Source of the DNA: an uncultured Saprospiraceae bacterium
GTDB taxonomy: Bacteria > Bacteroidota > Bacteroidia > Chitinophagales > Saprospiraceae
Length of the DNA stretch: 64,000 nt
Assembly: GCA_938045585.1 (NCBI GenBank)
Contig: CALIAU010000001.1
Span: forward strand, 1 to 64,000
Direction of reading: 5' to 3'
Part shown: one piece after another, positions 45,907 to 54,664 of the stretch
Layout of the letters: every line of letters starts with the position of its first letter
Numbering within the stretch: the stretch's first letter is position 1
The notes under the pieces: model-generated
Seen by the model: only the letters and a program-made list of their open reading frames with translations
What the model was told of the DNA's origin: nothing
Databases searched by the model: none
Made by a program: the position numbers and the translations under genes

Positions 45907-46487
45907 TCGTTTTCTTTGTGGGTGAGGTCAGTAATTTTGACTGATATTCTTTGATTGTCTAAAGGAAACATTAGAATTTGTCTGTTTCCATCTACTTTTA
46001 CTAATGCTTTTATCTGCTCGTCAACATCAATTTTTATAAACGGGTTTCCAGCATATTGGCGCATATATCGTTCTTCCATGTATGACATTAATTGATCCGA
46101 TTGATGCTCTTTGTTCCAAGGGGCCCATGCAGTAAAACTCATTTTCATTTCCATGCCATGCATGATATTTTGTTTGTCAAAGATCCCAAAGAAAAGAACT
46201 TCAACGCGTTTAGTAGAATCTGCAGTCAGGTCAGGTTCCATAAAATATTTAGCGTATTTATTTCCAGAGCCCTGTGATATAAGTTGCTCTTTATTTAATT
46301 GCCAGCATTTTTCAAAGAATTCCTTTTTTGTATCACCCACTGTTAAATTGAAAAGTAGGGTATCATGCCGTAGACCAGAATTAATTTCTTGCTTTACAGT
46401 CTTGTCATATTCAGACTGACATGCACTGAAAAGAGCAAGAGTGAAAAGAATGAGTATTAATATACCTGGTGTTTTAATTTGGCTCAT
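45903..46487 (-). CDS. Small lipoprotein of unknown function between FG-GAP paralogues
   Basis: This 194-residue protein starts at ATG 46487, which gives the lipobox signal ILILFTLALFSACQSEYD; the frame also has an ATG at 46517. The mature part is mixed alpha/beta with many charged residues (FGIFDKQNIMHGMEMKMSFT, MEERYMRQYAGNPFIKID). I recognise no family. It overlaps the first FG-GAP gene by 14 bp and the second by 4 bp (TTGA), so it is firmly part of the operon. It may be an accessory protein or chaperone for the FG-GAP lipoproteins, as inferred from its position only. Confidence 0.75.
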   Translation of the reverse strand: MSQIKTPGILILILFTLALFSACQSEYDKTVKQEINSGLRHDTLLFNLTVGDTKKEFFEKCWQLNKEQLISQGSGNKYAKYFMEPDLTADSTKRVEVLFFGIFDKQNIMHGMEMKMSFTAWAPWNKEHQSDQLMSYMEERYMRQYAGNPFIKIDVDEQIKALVKVDGNRQILMFPLDNQRISVKITDLTHKEND

Positions 46488-49400
46488 TGTTAAATATGTA
46501 CGTACGAACAGTTGCATTATTTTCTCCTACAATTAAATTATTTTCTTTTGTTACTTCTAAGCTGCGTATCTGGCCATCAATACCTAAGGGATGCACCTTA
46601 TAAGAAAGTGTATTTTCAGTTGCGTCTATATTTAAGTACCACACGGTAGAAGCATCTTCTCTCCCATACTGGGGCTTAACAAGGTATTGATTCCCACCTA
46701 CAATTAGTTCTTTTTTACCGTCATTATCAAAGTCATGCGCCAGTGCTGCATGAATAGAAGAGTATTGTAATTCTTCAGGCAGTATGACAGGTTTAAAACC
46801 CTTTTCTGATTGCAATAACAGCATGCTTTTCAGATTGCGCAAATTTAATATTTTACTCCTATTCAAATTGTCTACAGGAAACAAATTCTGCATAGTTGCA
46901 GTCGCATAATCCTTATAGTAGACATACTTTTTCTTGAGGAAAGGAAACTGCGATACAAGTTCATCCATATCTAATGAGGGATAGTCCTTGCCATCTACCT
47001 CTTCTACTAGTATAGACTCATGTCGTCCATTCTTGTCAAAGTCATTTACATACAATTTATGTGCTTTAGATAGGCTGGAGTTTTCTCCTTGATTGCCAAT
47101 AAAGATATCATCAAGCCCATCCATGTTAAAGTCATCTACTAGGATAGTATGATATAATCCAGTTGAGCCATCTAATTTGTATTTGCTGCTTTGATCTTCA
47201 AAGCCTGATTCAGTATGAATAAAGAGTCTAATGGGCATCCATTCTCCGGCAATAATAAGATCCACCTTATCATCCCTATTTGCATCTATCCATGCCGCTG
47301 AGGTGATCATTCCTAAATCATTAAAGAGAGGTATATCTACAAGTTTAAATGTCTTGCCTGCTTTATTCTCAAAGAGAAACCCACTTCCTTCTGCACCGTA
47401 GTCTTTATTAGTTCCTTTTTCTCCAATAAATATATCTGGAAAACCATCTTGATTATAGTCGCCGATGCTCACAGCTCCAGTTGCAATTGGACTTTTGAAT
47501 TCTATACAATCTTCCTTTAATCTAAAGTCTCCATTTCCGAGGTTTTCATAAATACAATCATCTAACTCTTTAGCGAAAGGGGAGAAGGCTGTACCGCCGT
47601 GCGCAACATATAAATCAAGATCGCCATCCATATCCATATCAAAAAATTTACTATCTACAACTTCCGATCGTTTTTTTGATGCAAAAGCTGCAGTTTTACT
47701 TTCATAGTTGTTGCCAGTAGAAAGTAGTAATGTCGAACTTTGATTTTTTGCGCCCCCTATGAAATAGTCATCGATGCCATCCTTATTACAATCTCCTACT
47801 GAAATACTAGGTCCATCTACCGTGTTCATTTTATGTAATAAGCGTTCGCGGTTAAACTGGTTAAACTTTGTTTCCTTGTGGGTAAAGGGCAAACTATCTG
47901 CTTCAGTAAAAATTTCTATTGCTGATTCTACACTTGATTTTTTGTCCGATAGAAACGTGGATTCATCAAGATGAAGCGTTGTGTTTATTTCAGGATTTAG
48001 AATTTCGCTAAGTGTACCATCTGGCCAGTATATTTCTATTTTGTCAATCTGTGTGCATGCACCTAGTCCTACTAAGATTTCATTTGGGACACTTGACTGG
48101 AAGCCCCTTGAAGGAAATTGTTCATGCATACGCTTTTCTCCACAAGCATGAACGATGACCTTTGCACCTATACACTTGGAGTTTAGTTTTGTACCCTTTA
48201 AACGTATTTTCGTAAATGCATTTTCATTCGAATTATTTTCATATACAAAGCTGGGCATGTTGACATTATTTATGACTAGGTCTAAATCACCATCATTATC
48301 TAAATCGCCATACGCACATCCATTGCTAAAGCTAGGTGTGTCAAAGCCCCATTCTTCAGATACGTCTTCAAAATTAAAATTGCCAATATTTCTAAAAGCT
48401 CTATTTGTAATTGCTTGAGAAGGCATACTGTCTATTAGAGTTTTAATCGCATCGCCACCCTGATCTATAAGTTTTTTGACACGCGTATCATTCGCCATGA
48501 AGGCAAGGTAGTCTCTATCTAGAAGATCTTTATAAATTCCATTTGTTATTATAATGTCTTTGTTTCCATCATTATCATAATCTTGTAATAAGCTAGACCA
48601 TGACCAGTCCGTAGCATGGACTCCTGCCTTTCTACCTATCTCTACAAAGCCAGCTTTGCCAAGATTCCTTTGTAGCATGTTTCTTGGTTGTTGATGGGCG
48701 TAGCCCTTTGAAACTGCCAAGGAATATTTTTTCCATGACTCATAAGTTGCCTTTGTTTTTTTTCGTTCTAGGGAGCCTGGGAGCATCTCGGTAACTAGGA
48801 GATCCGCATTGCCATCATTGTCTAAATCTGCGGCATCTGCACCCATGGCACCTAATGGGAAGGATTGGAAATATGCTTCTCCTTCTTCAGAGAAACTGCC
48901 GTCCTGTGTATTAATATATAGATAGTCTTTTTCAAAAAAGTCATTTGATATATAGATATCTGTCCAACCATCAGAATTAAAATCGCTGAGCGTTATGCCT
49001 AATCCAAATCCTATAGCACTCGAGTAAATTCCTGCTTCTTCGGTGATATCATAAAATACGCCATCTCTATTCTCTAAAAATTTATTACCATCTGGGCTGG
49101 TTTCTTTTCTTTTGTCTTTGACCAGGTCAAATCCTCCAATTGCTTTTATGGAATTATTAAGTAGGTAGCAATCTAAGTCGCCATCTTTGTCATAGTCAAA
49201 AAATGCGGATTGGATAGAGAGGCCTTTGATGTCTAAACCATATTGTTTTGATGCTTCCTCAAATTGTAGATTCCCATTGTTGATGAAGAGTTCATTGTAT
49301 CTTTTTTCTCCCTCCGGCTTTCCAGCCTTGCAAACATATAAGTCTAGGAGTCCATCACCATTAATGTCAACAAAGTTTGCACCGCTCGACCATACGTTTG

Positions 49401-49716
49401 GACAGGCAAGCCCAGTTTGTTTTGTCACATCTTCAAATTCCCAATTCCCTTTATTTAGAAACATTTTATTGTCTACAAGATTCCCTGTTAAGTAGACATC
49501 AAGTAAACCATCGTTATTGATATCGCCGATGGCTACACCAGCGCCGTTATAGAAATTTCTGTATGTGTAAGGATTAAATTCTTCTGTATAATTTAATGTA
49601 TTATTAAACGCAAGATTTGTGTCTGTACGCAGTTTGAATAAGCGATTGTCTTCTTGGCATGCGCTCAAGAAAAGGCAGTAGCAACAGAGAATAATATAAA
49701 GCGTATATCGACACAT
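46474..49716 (-). CDS. FG-GAP/VCBS-repeat ASPIC-UnbV lipoprotein (first of tandem trio)
   Basis: This 1080-residue protein has a lipoprotein signal (LYIILCCYCLFLSACQEDN). FG-GAP loops (DINNDGLLDVYLTGN, DINGDGLLDLYVC, DYDKDGDLDCYL, DFNSDGWTDIYIS) occur before and after an ASPIC/UnbV domain near the middle (SRGFQSSVPNEILVGLGAC, EIYWPDGTLSEIL). Its opening motif NTLNYTEEFNPYTYRNFYNG is nearly shared by the second paralogue. Its start lies about 20 bp after a strong hairpin terminator that follows susD, so its transcription depends on read-through or on a promoter inside the gap. Calcium-dependent surface binding is likely, but the ligand is unknown. Confidence 0.9.
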   Translation of the reverse strand: MCRYTLYIILCCYCLFLSACQEDNRLFKLRTDTNLAFNNTLNYTEEFNPYTYRNFYNGAGVAIGDINNDGLLDVYLTGNLVDNKMFLNKGNWEFEDVTKQTGLACPNVWSSGANFVDINGDGLLDLYVCKAGKPEGEKRYNELFINNGNLQFEEASKQYGLDIKGLSIQSAFFDYDKDGDLDCYLLNNSIKAIGGFDLVKDKRKETSPDGNKFLENRDGVFYDITEEAGIYSSAIGFGLGITLSDFNSDGWTDIYISNDFFEKDYLYINTQDGSFSEEGEAYFQSFPLGAMGADAADLDNDGNADLLVTEMLPGSLERKKTKATYESWKKYSLAVSKGYAHQQPRNMLQRNLGKAGFVEIGRKAGVHATDWSWSSLLQDYDNDGNKDIIITNGIYKDLLDRDYLAFMANDTRVKKLIDQGGDAIKTLIDSMPSQAITNRAFRNIGNFNFEDVSEEWGFDTPSFSNGCAYGDLDNDGDLDLVINNVNMPSFVYENNSNENAFTKIRLKGTKLNSKCIGAKVIVHACGEKRMHEQFPSRGFQSSVPNEILVGLGACTQIDKIEIYWPDGTLSEILNPEINTTLHLDESTFLSDKKSSVESAIEIFTEADSLPFTHKETKFNQFNRERLLHKMNTVDGPSISVGDCNKDGIDDYFIGGAKNQSSTLLLSTGNNYESKTAAFASKKRSEVVDSKFFDMDMDGDLDLYVAHGGTAFSPFAKELDDCIYENLGNGDFRLKEDCIEFKSPIATGAVSIGDYNQDGFPDIFIGEKGTNKDYGAEGSGFLFENKAGKTFKLVDIPLFNDLGMITSAAWIDANRDDKVDLIIAGEWMPIRLFIHTESGFEDQSSKYKLDGSTGLYHTILVDDFNMDGLDDIFIGNQGENSSLSKAHKLYVNDFDKNGRHESILVEEVDGKDYPSLDMDELVSQFPFLKKKYVYYKDYATATMQNLFPVDNLNRSKILNLRNLKSMLLLQSEKGFKPVILPEELQYSSIHAALAHDFDNDGKKELIVGGNQYLVKPQYGREDASTVWYLNIDATENTLSYKVHPLGIDGQIRSLEVTKENNLIVGENNATVRTYIFNNEPN

Positions 49717-49733
49717 GCTGTGGGTAAAAGTAA

Positions 49734-49771
49734 AATAAAAAAGGCTCGCTTCATTACAAAGCGAGCCTTTA
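49734..49771 (-). terminator. Terminator hairpin between susD and the FG-GAP operon
   Basis: On the minus strand, AAAGGCTCGCTTTGTAATG and then AAGCGAGCCTT form an 11-bp stem (plus-strand arms 49741-49751 and 49760-49770), followed by six T residues (49742-49737) and ATTTT. It sits right after the susD stop. The T run ends about 20 bp before the start codon of the next gene. It is a classic intrinsic terminator placed so that part of the transcripts may read through. Confidence 0.85.
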
Positions 49772-49792
49772 AAACTGTATTATTTAAATCTA

Positions 49793-51388
49793 CTAGTAAC
49801 CTGGGTTCTGTGATAGATTTGAATTTGCTTGTAATTGCTCAAATGGTATAGGCATCAAAGCAGTGTGTGCTGGAGAAGCTGGCTTTTCCCACCATGCATC
49901 GTTGTACCTTCCAAAACGAATTAAGTCAGTACGTCTTGCTCCTTCTTGGAACATTTCTCTACCTCTTTCTGCAAGGAAAGAATCAGCATCTAAAGAACCA
50001 AGTGCAGAAACTCTTGCTCTTGCTCTTATCGTATTTACATCATCAAGACCCATAGCCCAGTTTCCTGCAGCTCTAGACATTGCTTCTGCTCTTGTCAAAT
50101 AGATATCTCCTAATCTTACGATTGGATAATCATTACTCTGATCATTTCTTCCAAACTGCTTAAATGAGAACTTACCCGGTCTAGCACCTGCCTCTCTAAG
50201 AGAGTTAGGCTCAAGTTCGTTGATTGCAGGTGTGTAGTTTAATACAAGATTACCATCATCAGATGCGAAATCAAGTATTGCGGAACCACCAAAGTCAAGC
50301 TGCTCACCTTGTATAAAGTTTGCTGCTTTTCTAGCATCACCATCTTCATATGAGTTGTAGAAATCTTCAAGAGTAGCGTAACCATTCCATGGCTGACTAT
50401 CCAGGTTCCAAGTAAACTGAGAAGAATAGTGTAAGTTCATCTGAGAGAAGTTCATGCCACCACCACTTACTTCGTCATAATTTACAACGAATATGTGTTC
50501 TGGATTTGCATCATTATTTGGCGCAAATACTGCAGCGTATCCTTCAAGCATTTCAGGATCTGCATCTACAGTAGGACGTTTTCCAAGATTTGGAACAGTA
50601 CATCCATCTCCACAAAGTGAGTAAACACCACTATCAATGATATATGAGGCAGCGATTGCAGCATCATCATAACGAGGAGCACCTGTATATACTTCTGCAT
50701 TCAAATACACTTTAGCTAAGATACCTAAGGCAGCAAATTGATTAATTTGATACGCATTGTTATCTGTTCCTAAAGCGGAACCTGAAAGATCCATACCTGG
50801 TGATACTGAGCCTATTCCTAAGACATCTAGTAATTCAGACTCTATAAAAGAGAATACTTCTGCTCTGGATGATTGACTCGGACTTTCAGTACCTGGTGCA
50901 GTTACAACAGGAACGTTTCCATATAAATCCATAAGTCTCCAGTAGTAGTATGCTCTAAGTGCTCTTGCCTGTGCTGTTTGATTCGCATCAAGAGAACCCG
51001 CTAAAGCTTCATTTACTGTATTAATGGCACCATAGGTTTGTACCCATGTACCATTTAAAAATGCATGTGTTGGTGTGTAGGTGTGTCTATGTAACTCAAT
51101 TAGAATTCCACCATCAAACCAGTCACCTCCTTTTGCACAGATAGCCATCTCATCAGAAGGAAGCTCTTGTGTAGAGTAGTATCCTCCATGATTTGCAGTT
51201 CCTGCATTTCTTAAAGATGCGAATGCTGCAGATAAGGGACCACTTGAACCACTTCCGCCTCCTGTATCTATTCCATCAACATTTATTTCGGTGGTAACGT
51301 CCCCTATTAGATTTTCTTCTAAATCTGTACAGGAGTATGTTGTAAAGACTGCTATAAAAAGCATTAAAAATTTCGATAAATTATTCAT
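49793..51388 (-). CDS. susD: SusD/RagB family nutrient-binding outer-membrane lipoprotein
   Basis: This 531-residue lipoprotein has the signal KFLMLFIAVFTTYSCTDLE. Its TPR-like SusD fold is shown by YSTQELPSDEMA, TYGAINTVNEALAG, AYYYWRLMDLYGNVPVVT and the C-terminal YPIVRLGDIYLTRAEAM. SusD caps the SusC channel and binds the glycan or peptide at the cell surface. The gene is 11 bp after susC and ends at a hairpin terminator, so the pair forms the core of the locus. The ligand is unknown, although the linked alpha-glucosidase suggests an alpha-glucan. Confidence 0.95.
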   Translation of the reverse strand: MNNLSKFLMLFIAVFTTYSCTDLEENLIGDVTTEINVDGIDTGGGSGSSGPLSAAFASLRNAGTANHGGYYSTQELPSDEMAICAKGGDWFDGGILIELHRHTYTPTHAFLNGTWVQTYGAINTVNEALAGSLDANQTAQARALRAYYYWRLMDLYGNVPVVTAPGTESPSQSSRAEVFSFIESELLDVLGIGSVSPGMDLSGSALGTDNNAYQINQFAALGILAKVYLNAEVYTGAPRYDDAAIAASYIIDSGVYSLCGDGCTVPNLGKRPTVDADPEMLEGYAAVFAPNNDANPEHIFVVNYDEVSGGGMNFSQMNLHYSSQFTWNLDSQPWNGYATLEDFYNSYEDGDARKAANFIQGEQLDFGGSAILDFASDDGNLVLNYTPAINELEPNSLREAGARPGKFSFKQFGRNDQSNDYPIVRLGDIYLTRAEAMSRAAGNWAMGLDDVNTIRARARVSALGSLDADSFLAERGREMFQEGARRTDLIRFGRYNDAWWEKPASPAHTALMPIPFEQLQANSNLSQNPGY

Positions 51389-51399
51389 ATTCCTTCGAT

Positions 51400-54378
51400 T
51401 TAAAAATTAAGATTTATTCCTAAAGTAATTGTTCTTGCACTAAAGTAACTATTTCTTCTGTCAAGTCCTGGCGCTAAAACATCACTGAAGCCGACATTTC
51501 TATCACCATTTGCTGTTTCACCTGTATCTACTAATGCTGGTTCAGGATCCGTTCCTGTATAACCCGTAAATACAAGTGGGTTTTGAAGTATCAGCGAGAT
51601 GGTAGCATTGTCAAAATAGTTTCCTGGAAGTGTAACGTTTTTACCTATCGTAAGGTTGTCTAATTTGAAAAAATCTGCTTTTTCAACATATAGAGAACTA
51701 AATCTTGCAGTTGTTAATCCTTCTTCCGCTTTACTTGTATTTACAAAGTTGTAAGAAGATTGCGTTGATACTTGAGGCTCGTAAAAAGCTCTGAAAGTAT
51801 TGACTAGACTGTGTCCAAAGGCTCCACGGAAGAATGCATTAACATTCCATCCCTTGTAAGATATCTGGTTAGTCCATCCAAGTTCAAAGTCAGGCGTACC
51901 GTTTCCAAGAACTTCAAAATCTACATCTTCTTCTAAGGCCTTATCCTGCCCAGTAACTTTAACACCATCGCCATTAACGTCAGCAAATACAGGGTTTCCT
52001 TCAGCATCTACGCTTTCGAATACAGGTCCCCAAATTTGTCCAATTTCTTCACCTACTGTCACCTTGATTACATTTGTGCCATTTTGTCCCGGAGCTCCTA
52101 AGTTTGCTCTTGTTTCTGCTGGTACTACATAGTCTTCAAGGATAGTATTATAGGTAGAAAATACAACACCTGTGTTGTAAGAAAAATCAGATGATTGAGC
52201 CACATCATAATTTAATGCTAACTCAAGACCTGTTGTACTTAACTCACCTGCATTTTCCCATCTTCGATCAACTCCAAACTCAGCTGGGTCAACCGTTCTA
52301 AGAAGTATAAAGTCAGAAATGTTTCTTCTATATACATCTATGGTTGCACCAAATCTGCCTGTAGCTAATTCTAAACCTAAGTTGTGCTCTGCTTTTTCTT
52401 CCCATTGGAGATCAGGGTTAGCTGCTCTAGAAAGAACAGTACTTACAGCTCCACTACCATCATTTACAATCGTTCTAATTTCTTGTGAAAGACCACTCAG
52501 ACCTGGAAGTGCTCCTGTTACACCCCAACCATAACGAAGTTTTAATTGGTCAAAGCCACCTAGGTTTAAATATTGATTTAAATCAATACCTAGACCTACA
52601 GCTGGAAAAAGACCCCATCTGTTATCCGCTCCTAATTTAGATGAACCCTCTCTTCTCAATGATGCATTTACAAAAATCTTATCATCAAAGTTTAGGTTCG
52701 CTCTTCCAAAGAATGCGATAATTTTATCATCTGGTGATGCATTTGAATTCGCACCAATAAAACCAGCAACTTGTAAATCTTGAGCACTTTCGATAATGTT
52801 AGAGAAGTCCAGATCATTATTCGGGAAATCACCAATACTAAAGAAGTTGTCTACAAAATTTTCTTGTTGGAAACTATATCCACCTGTAAAGGTTACATCG
52901 GAAGCTCCAAAAGAAGTTAAGTATGTAGCATACGTTTCGTATAAGCTAAACGAAGTGTTTTGCTCATAGAACTCAGCTAAGCCCTTTCTTGTTGGACTCG
53001 TTGCATTTCCATTAAAGTTAGAAGTAGTTGGATAATAAATTCTATTTGCGAAATCAGCATTTTGTCTTGCAACTCTAAAGTTAGCAGTCAATGCGTCTGT
53101 AAGAGAATATCCAAAATTCGCTCCATACGTAAATTCAGTTCTTGAACCGTCATTTCTATTTTGCTCAATGATAGATACCGGATTGAAACTATCAAATAGA
53201 CCAAGTGTTTCAAAGTATCCTCCGAATTGCGCTGAGTTAAAAGGGAATGGAGAATTATCACCTAAGACAGGTGCAGTTGGATTATAAAGAACTGCATACC
53301 TAAGCGCTTCTTGGAAACCGTTTTGCTGTTCCCGCGTTGTAAATGATGAATTAAAATCGATAGTTAATTTATCATTTAGAGCCTTAGTTGAAATATTCAT
53401 TCTAGTATTAAATTGATCAAAACCAGAATTGTTTAGAATACCTTCAACGTCTCTTATGTTTGCTGAAACTCTAAAGCTTGTGTTGTTGAAACCGCCAGAT
53501 GCTGAAAGCCCATGTAAGCTACTCAAGCCTGATCTTGTTACCTCGTCCAACCAATCTGTTTGGCTTCCAAGGTCAGTTCCTCCAGCTGCCACAAATTCTG
53601 AAGCAGTCATTACAGAAATACCATTCACTGGTGAAGATGTACCCAACTGACCATTATAACTCAGCTGTATGTTGCCATCTTTTTCTCCTTTTTTGGTTGT
53701 AACGATGATTACACCACTTGATCCTCTACTTCCGTAGATTGCCGCTGCAGAACCATCCTTAAGGACGTTTACAGATTCAATATCATTTGGATCTACATTG
53801 TCTAAAGAAGCACCGATGACTCCATCTATTACAACAAGTGGAGAAACATTCGCACCAATCGTAGAGATTCCTCTCATACGAATTGTGCTTGCCCCGTTCG
53901 GGTCGCCTCCTCGATTGTAAACTTGAAGTCCTGCTACCTTTCCTTGCAAGAGTTGTGCAGGGTCAGTAATGGCTCCTTGGTTAAAGTCTTCATTGTCGAG
54001 TTTAACAACAGCTGAAGTAATTTCTTTTTCATTTTGGGATCCATATCCCACGACGACAATTTCGTCGAGAAGTTGTCCTGCGGAAAGACCAATGTTCAAT
54101 ACAGATTCATTACCGATAGCAACAGTCTGAGTTGTAAAACCTGCATAAGAAATAACAAGTTCGTCTGCACCTGCAGGAACATTGAGAGAAAAGTTTCCAT
54201 CAATGTCAGTGATTGTACCTGATGTAGTACCATTCACTAAAACATTGGCCCCAATAAGTGGCTCGTTGGTTTCGCTATCTATAATTGTTCCTGAAACGTT
54301 CCTTTGACTGTACATGTCAGAGGAAGTAAAGAGCAAGGCTAGAAAAGCAAAAGCAACCGTTTTTAATAGTTTATTCAT
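51400..54378 (-). CDS. susC: SusC/RagA TonB-dependent outer-membrane transporter
   Basis: This 992-residue protein has a signal peptide, an N-terminal carboxypeptidase-like domain (VSGTIIDSETNEPLIGANVL), a TonB box region (LDEIVVVGYGSQ), a plug (VIDGVIGASLDNVDPNDIES, DGSAAAIYGSRGSSGVIIV) and a 22-strand barrel ending in TITLGINLNF. With SusD it imports oligosaccharides or similar ligands using TonB energy. It is the first gene of the minus-strand unit, divergent from the LacI gene, with a LacI-type operator 127 bp upstream. Complete and typical in length. Confidence 0.97.
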   Translation of the reverse strand: MNKLLKTVAFAFLALLFTSSDMYSQRNVSGTIIDSETNEPLIGANVLVNGTTSGTITDIDGNFSLNVPAGADELVISYAGFTTQTVAIGNESVLNIGLSAGQLLDEIVVVGYGSQNEKEITSAVVKLDNEDFNQGAITDPAQLLQGKVAGLQVYNRGGDPNGASTIRMRGISTIGANVSPLVVIDGVIGASLDNVDPNDIESVNVLKDGSAAAIYGSRGSSGVIIVTTKKGEKDGNIQLSYNGQLGTSSPVNGISVMTASEFVAAGGTDLGSQTDWLDEVTRSGLSSLHGLSASGGFNNTSFRVSANIRDVEGILNNSGFDQFNTRMNISTKALNDKLTIDFNSSFTTREQQNGFQEALRYAVLYNPTAPVLGDNSPFPFNSAQFGGYFETLGLFDSFNPVSIIEQNRNDGSRTEFTYGANFGYSLTDALTANFRVARQNADFANRIYYPTTSNFNGNATSPTRKGLAEFYEQNTSFSLYETYATYLTSFGASDVTFTGGYSFQQENFVDNFFSIGDFPNNDLDFSNIIESAQDLQVAGFIGANSNASPDDKIIAFFGRANLNFDDKIFVNASLRREGSSKLGADNRWGLFPAVGLGIDLNQYLNLGGFDQLKLRYGWGVTGALPGLSGLSQEIRTIVNDGSGAVSTVLSRAANPDLQWEEKAEHNLGLELATGRFGATIDVYRRNISDFILLRTVDPAEFGVDRRWENAGELSTTGLELALNYDVAQSSDFSYNTGVVFSTYNTILEDYVVPAETRANLGAPGQNGTNVIKVTVGEEIGQIWGPVFESVDAEGNPVFADVNGDGVKVTGQDKALEEDVDFEVLGNGTPDFELGWTNQISYKGWNVNAFFRGAFGHSLVNTFRAFYEPQVSTQSSYNFVNTSKAEEGLTTARFSSLYVEKADFFKLDNLTIGKNVTLPGNYFDNATISLILQNPLVFTGYTGTDPEPALVDTGETANGDRNVGFSDVLAPGLDRRNSYFSARTITLGINLNF

Positions 54379-54504
54379 GTAGCTTTTAATTTATTAATAA
54401 AAATGAATAGTCTGAACCGCCGATTATCGATTCAAACGAGAATTTAAAATACAATTCCTTTTAATATATATAGAGCGTGAAACCCAAAATTTCGTAAAAT
54501 TTAC

Positions 54505-54516
54505 TGAAACGTTTAC
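54505..54516. promoter_or_regulatory. LacI-family operator candidate
   Basis: TGAAACGTTTAC is close to the classic LacI/GalR-family operator TGAAACGTTTCA, with the central CG and two near-symmetric arms. It is 127 bp upstream of susC and 149 bp upstream of lacI, so the LacI protein probably controls both directions. The rest of this 286-bp gap is AT-rich; a perfect palindrome CTTGAATTCAAG (54591-54602) is a second possible protein site. No exact TAnnTTTG box was found. Confidence 0.6.
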
Positions 54517-54664
54517 GGTAATTTTTTGGAGATATTCAAGGAATTATTTGTGTAAAAATAAGCAAATCAGTGGATTATCTTCCGTTTGTACTTGAATTCA
54601 AGCATATATTTCGACTAAATTTTCGTAAATTTTCGAGAATATTAAATTCGTTTTCGATTAAACT

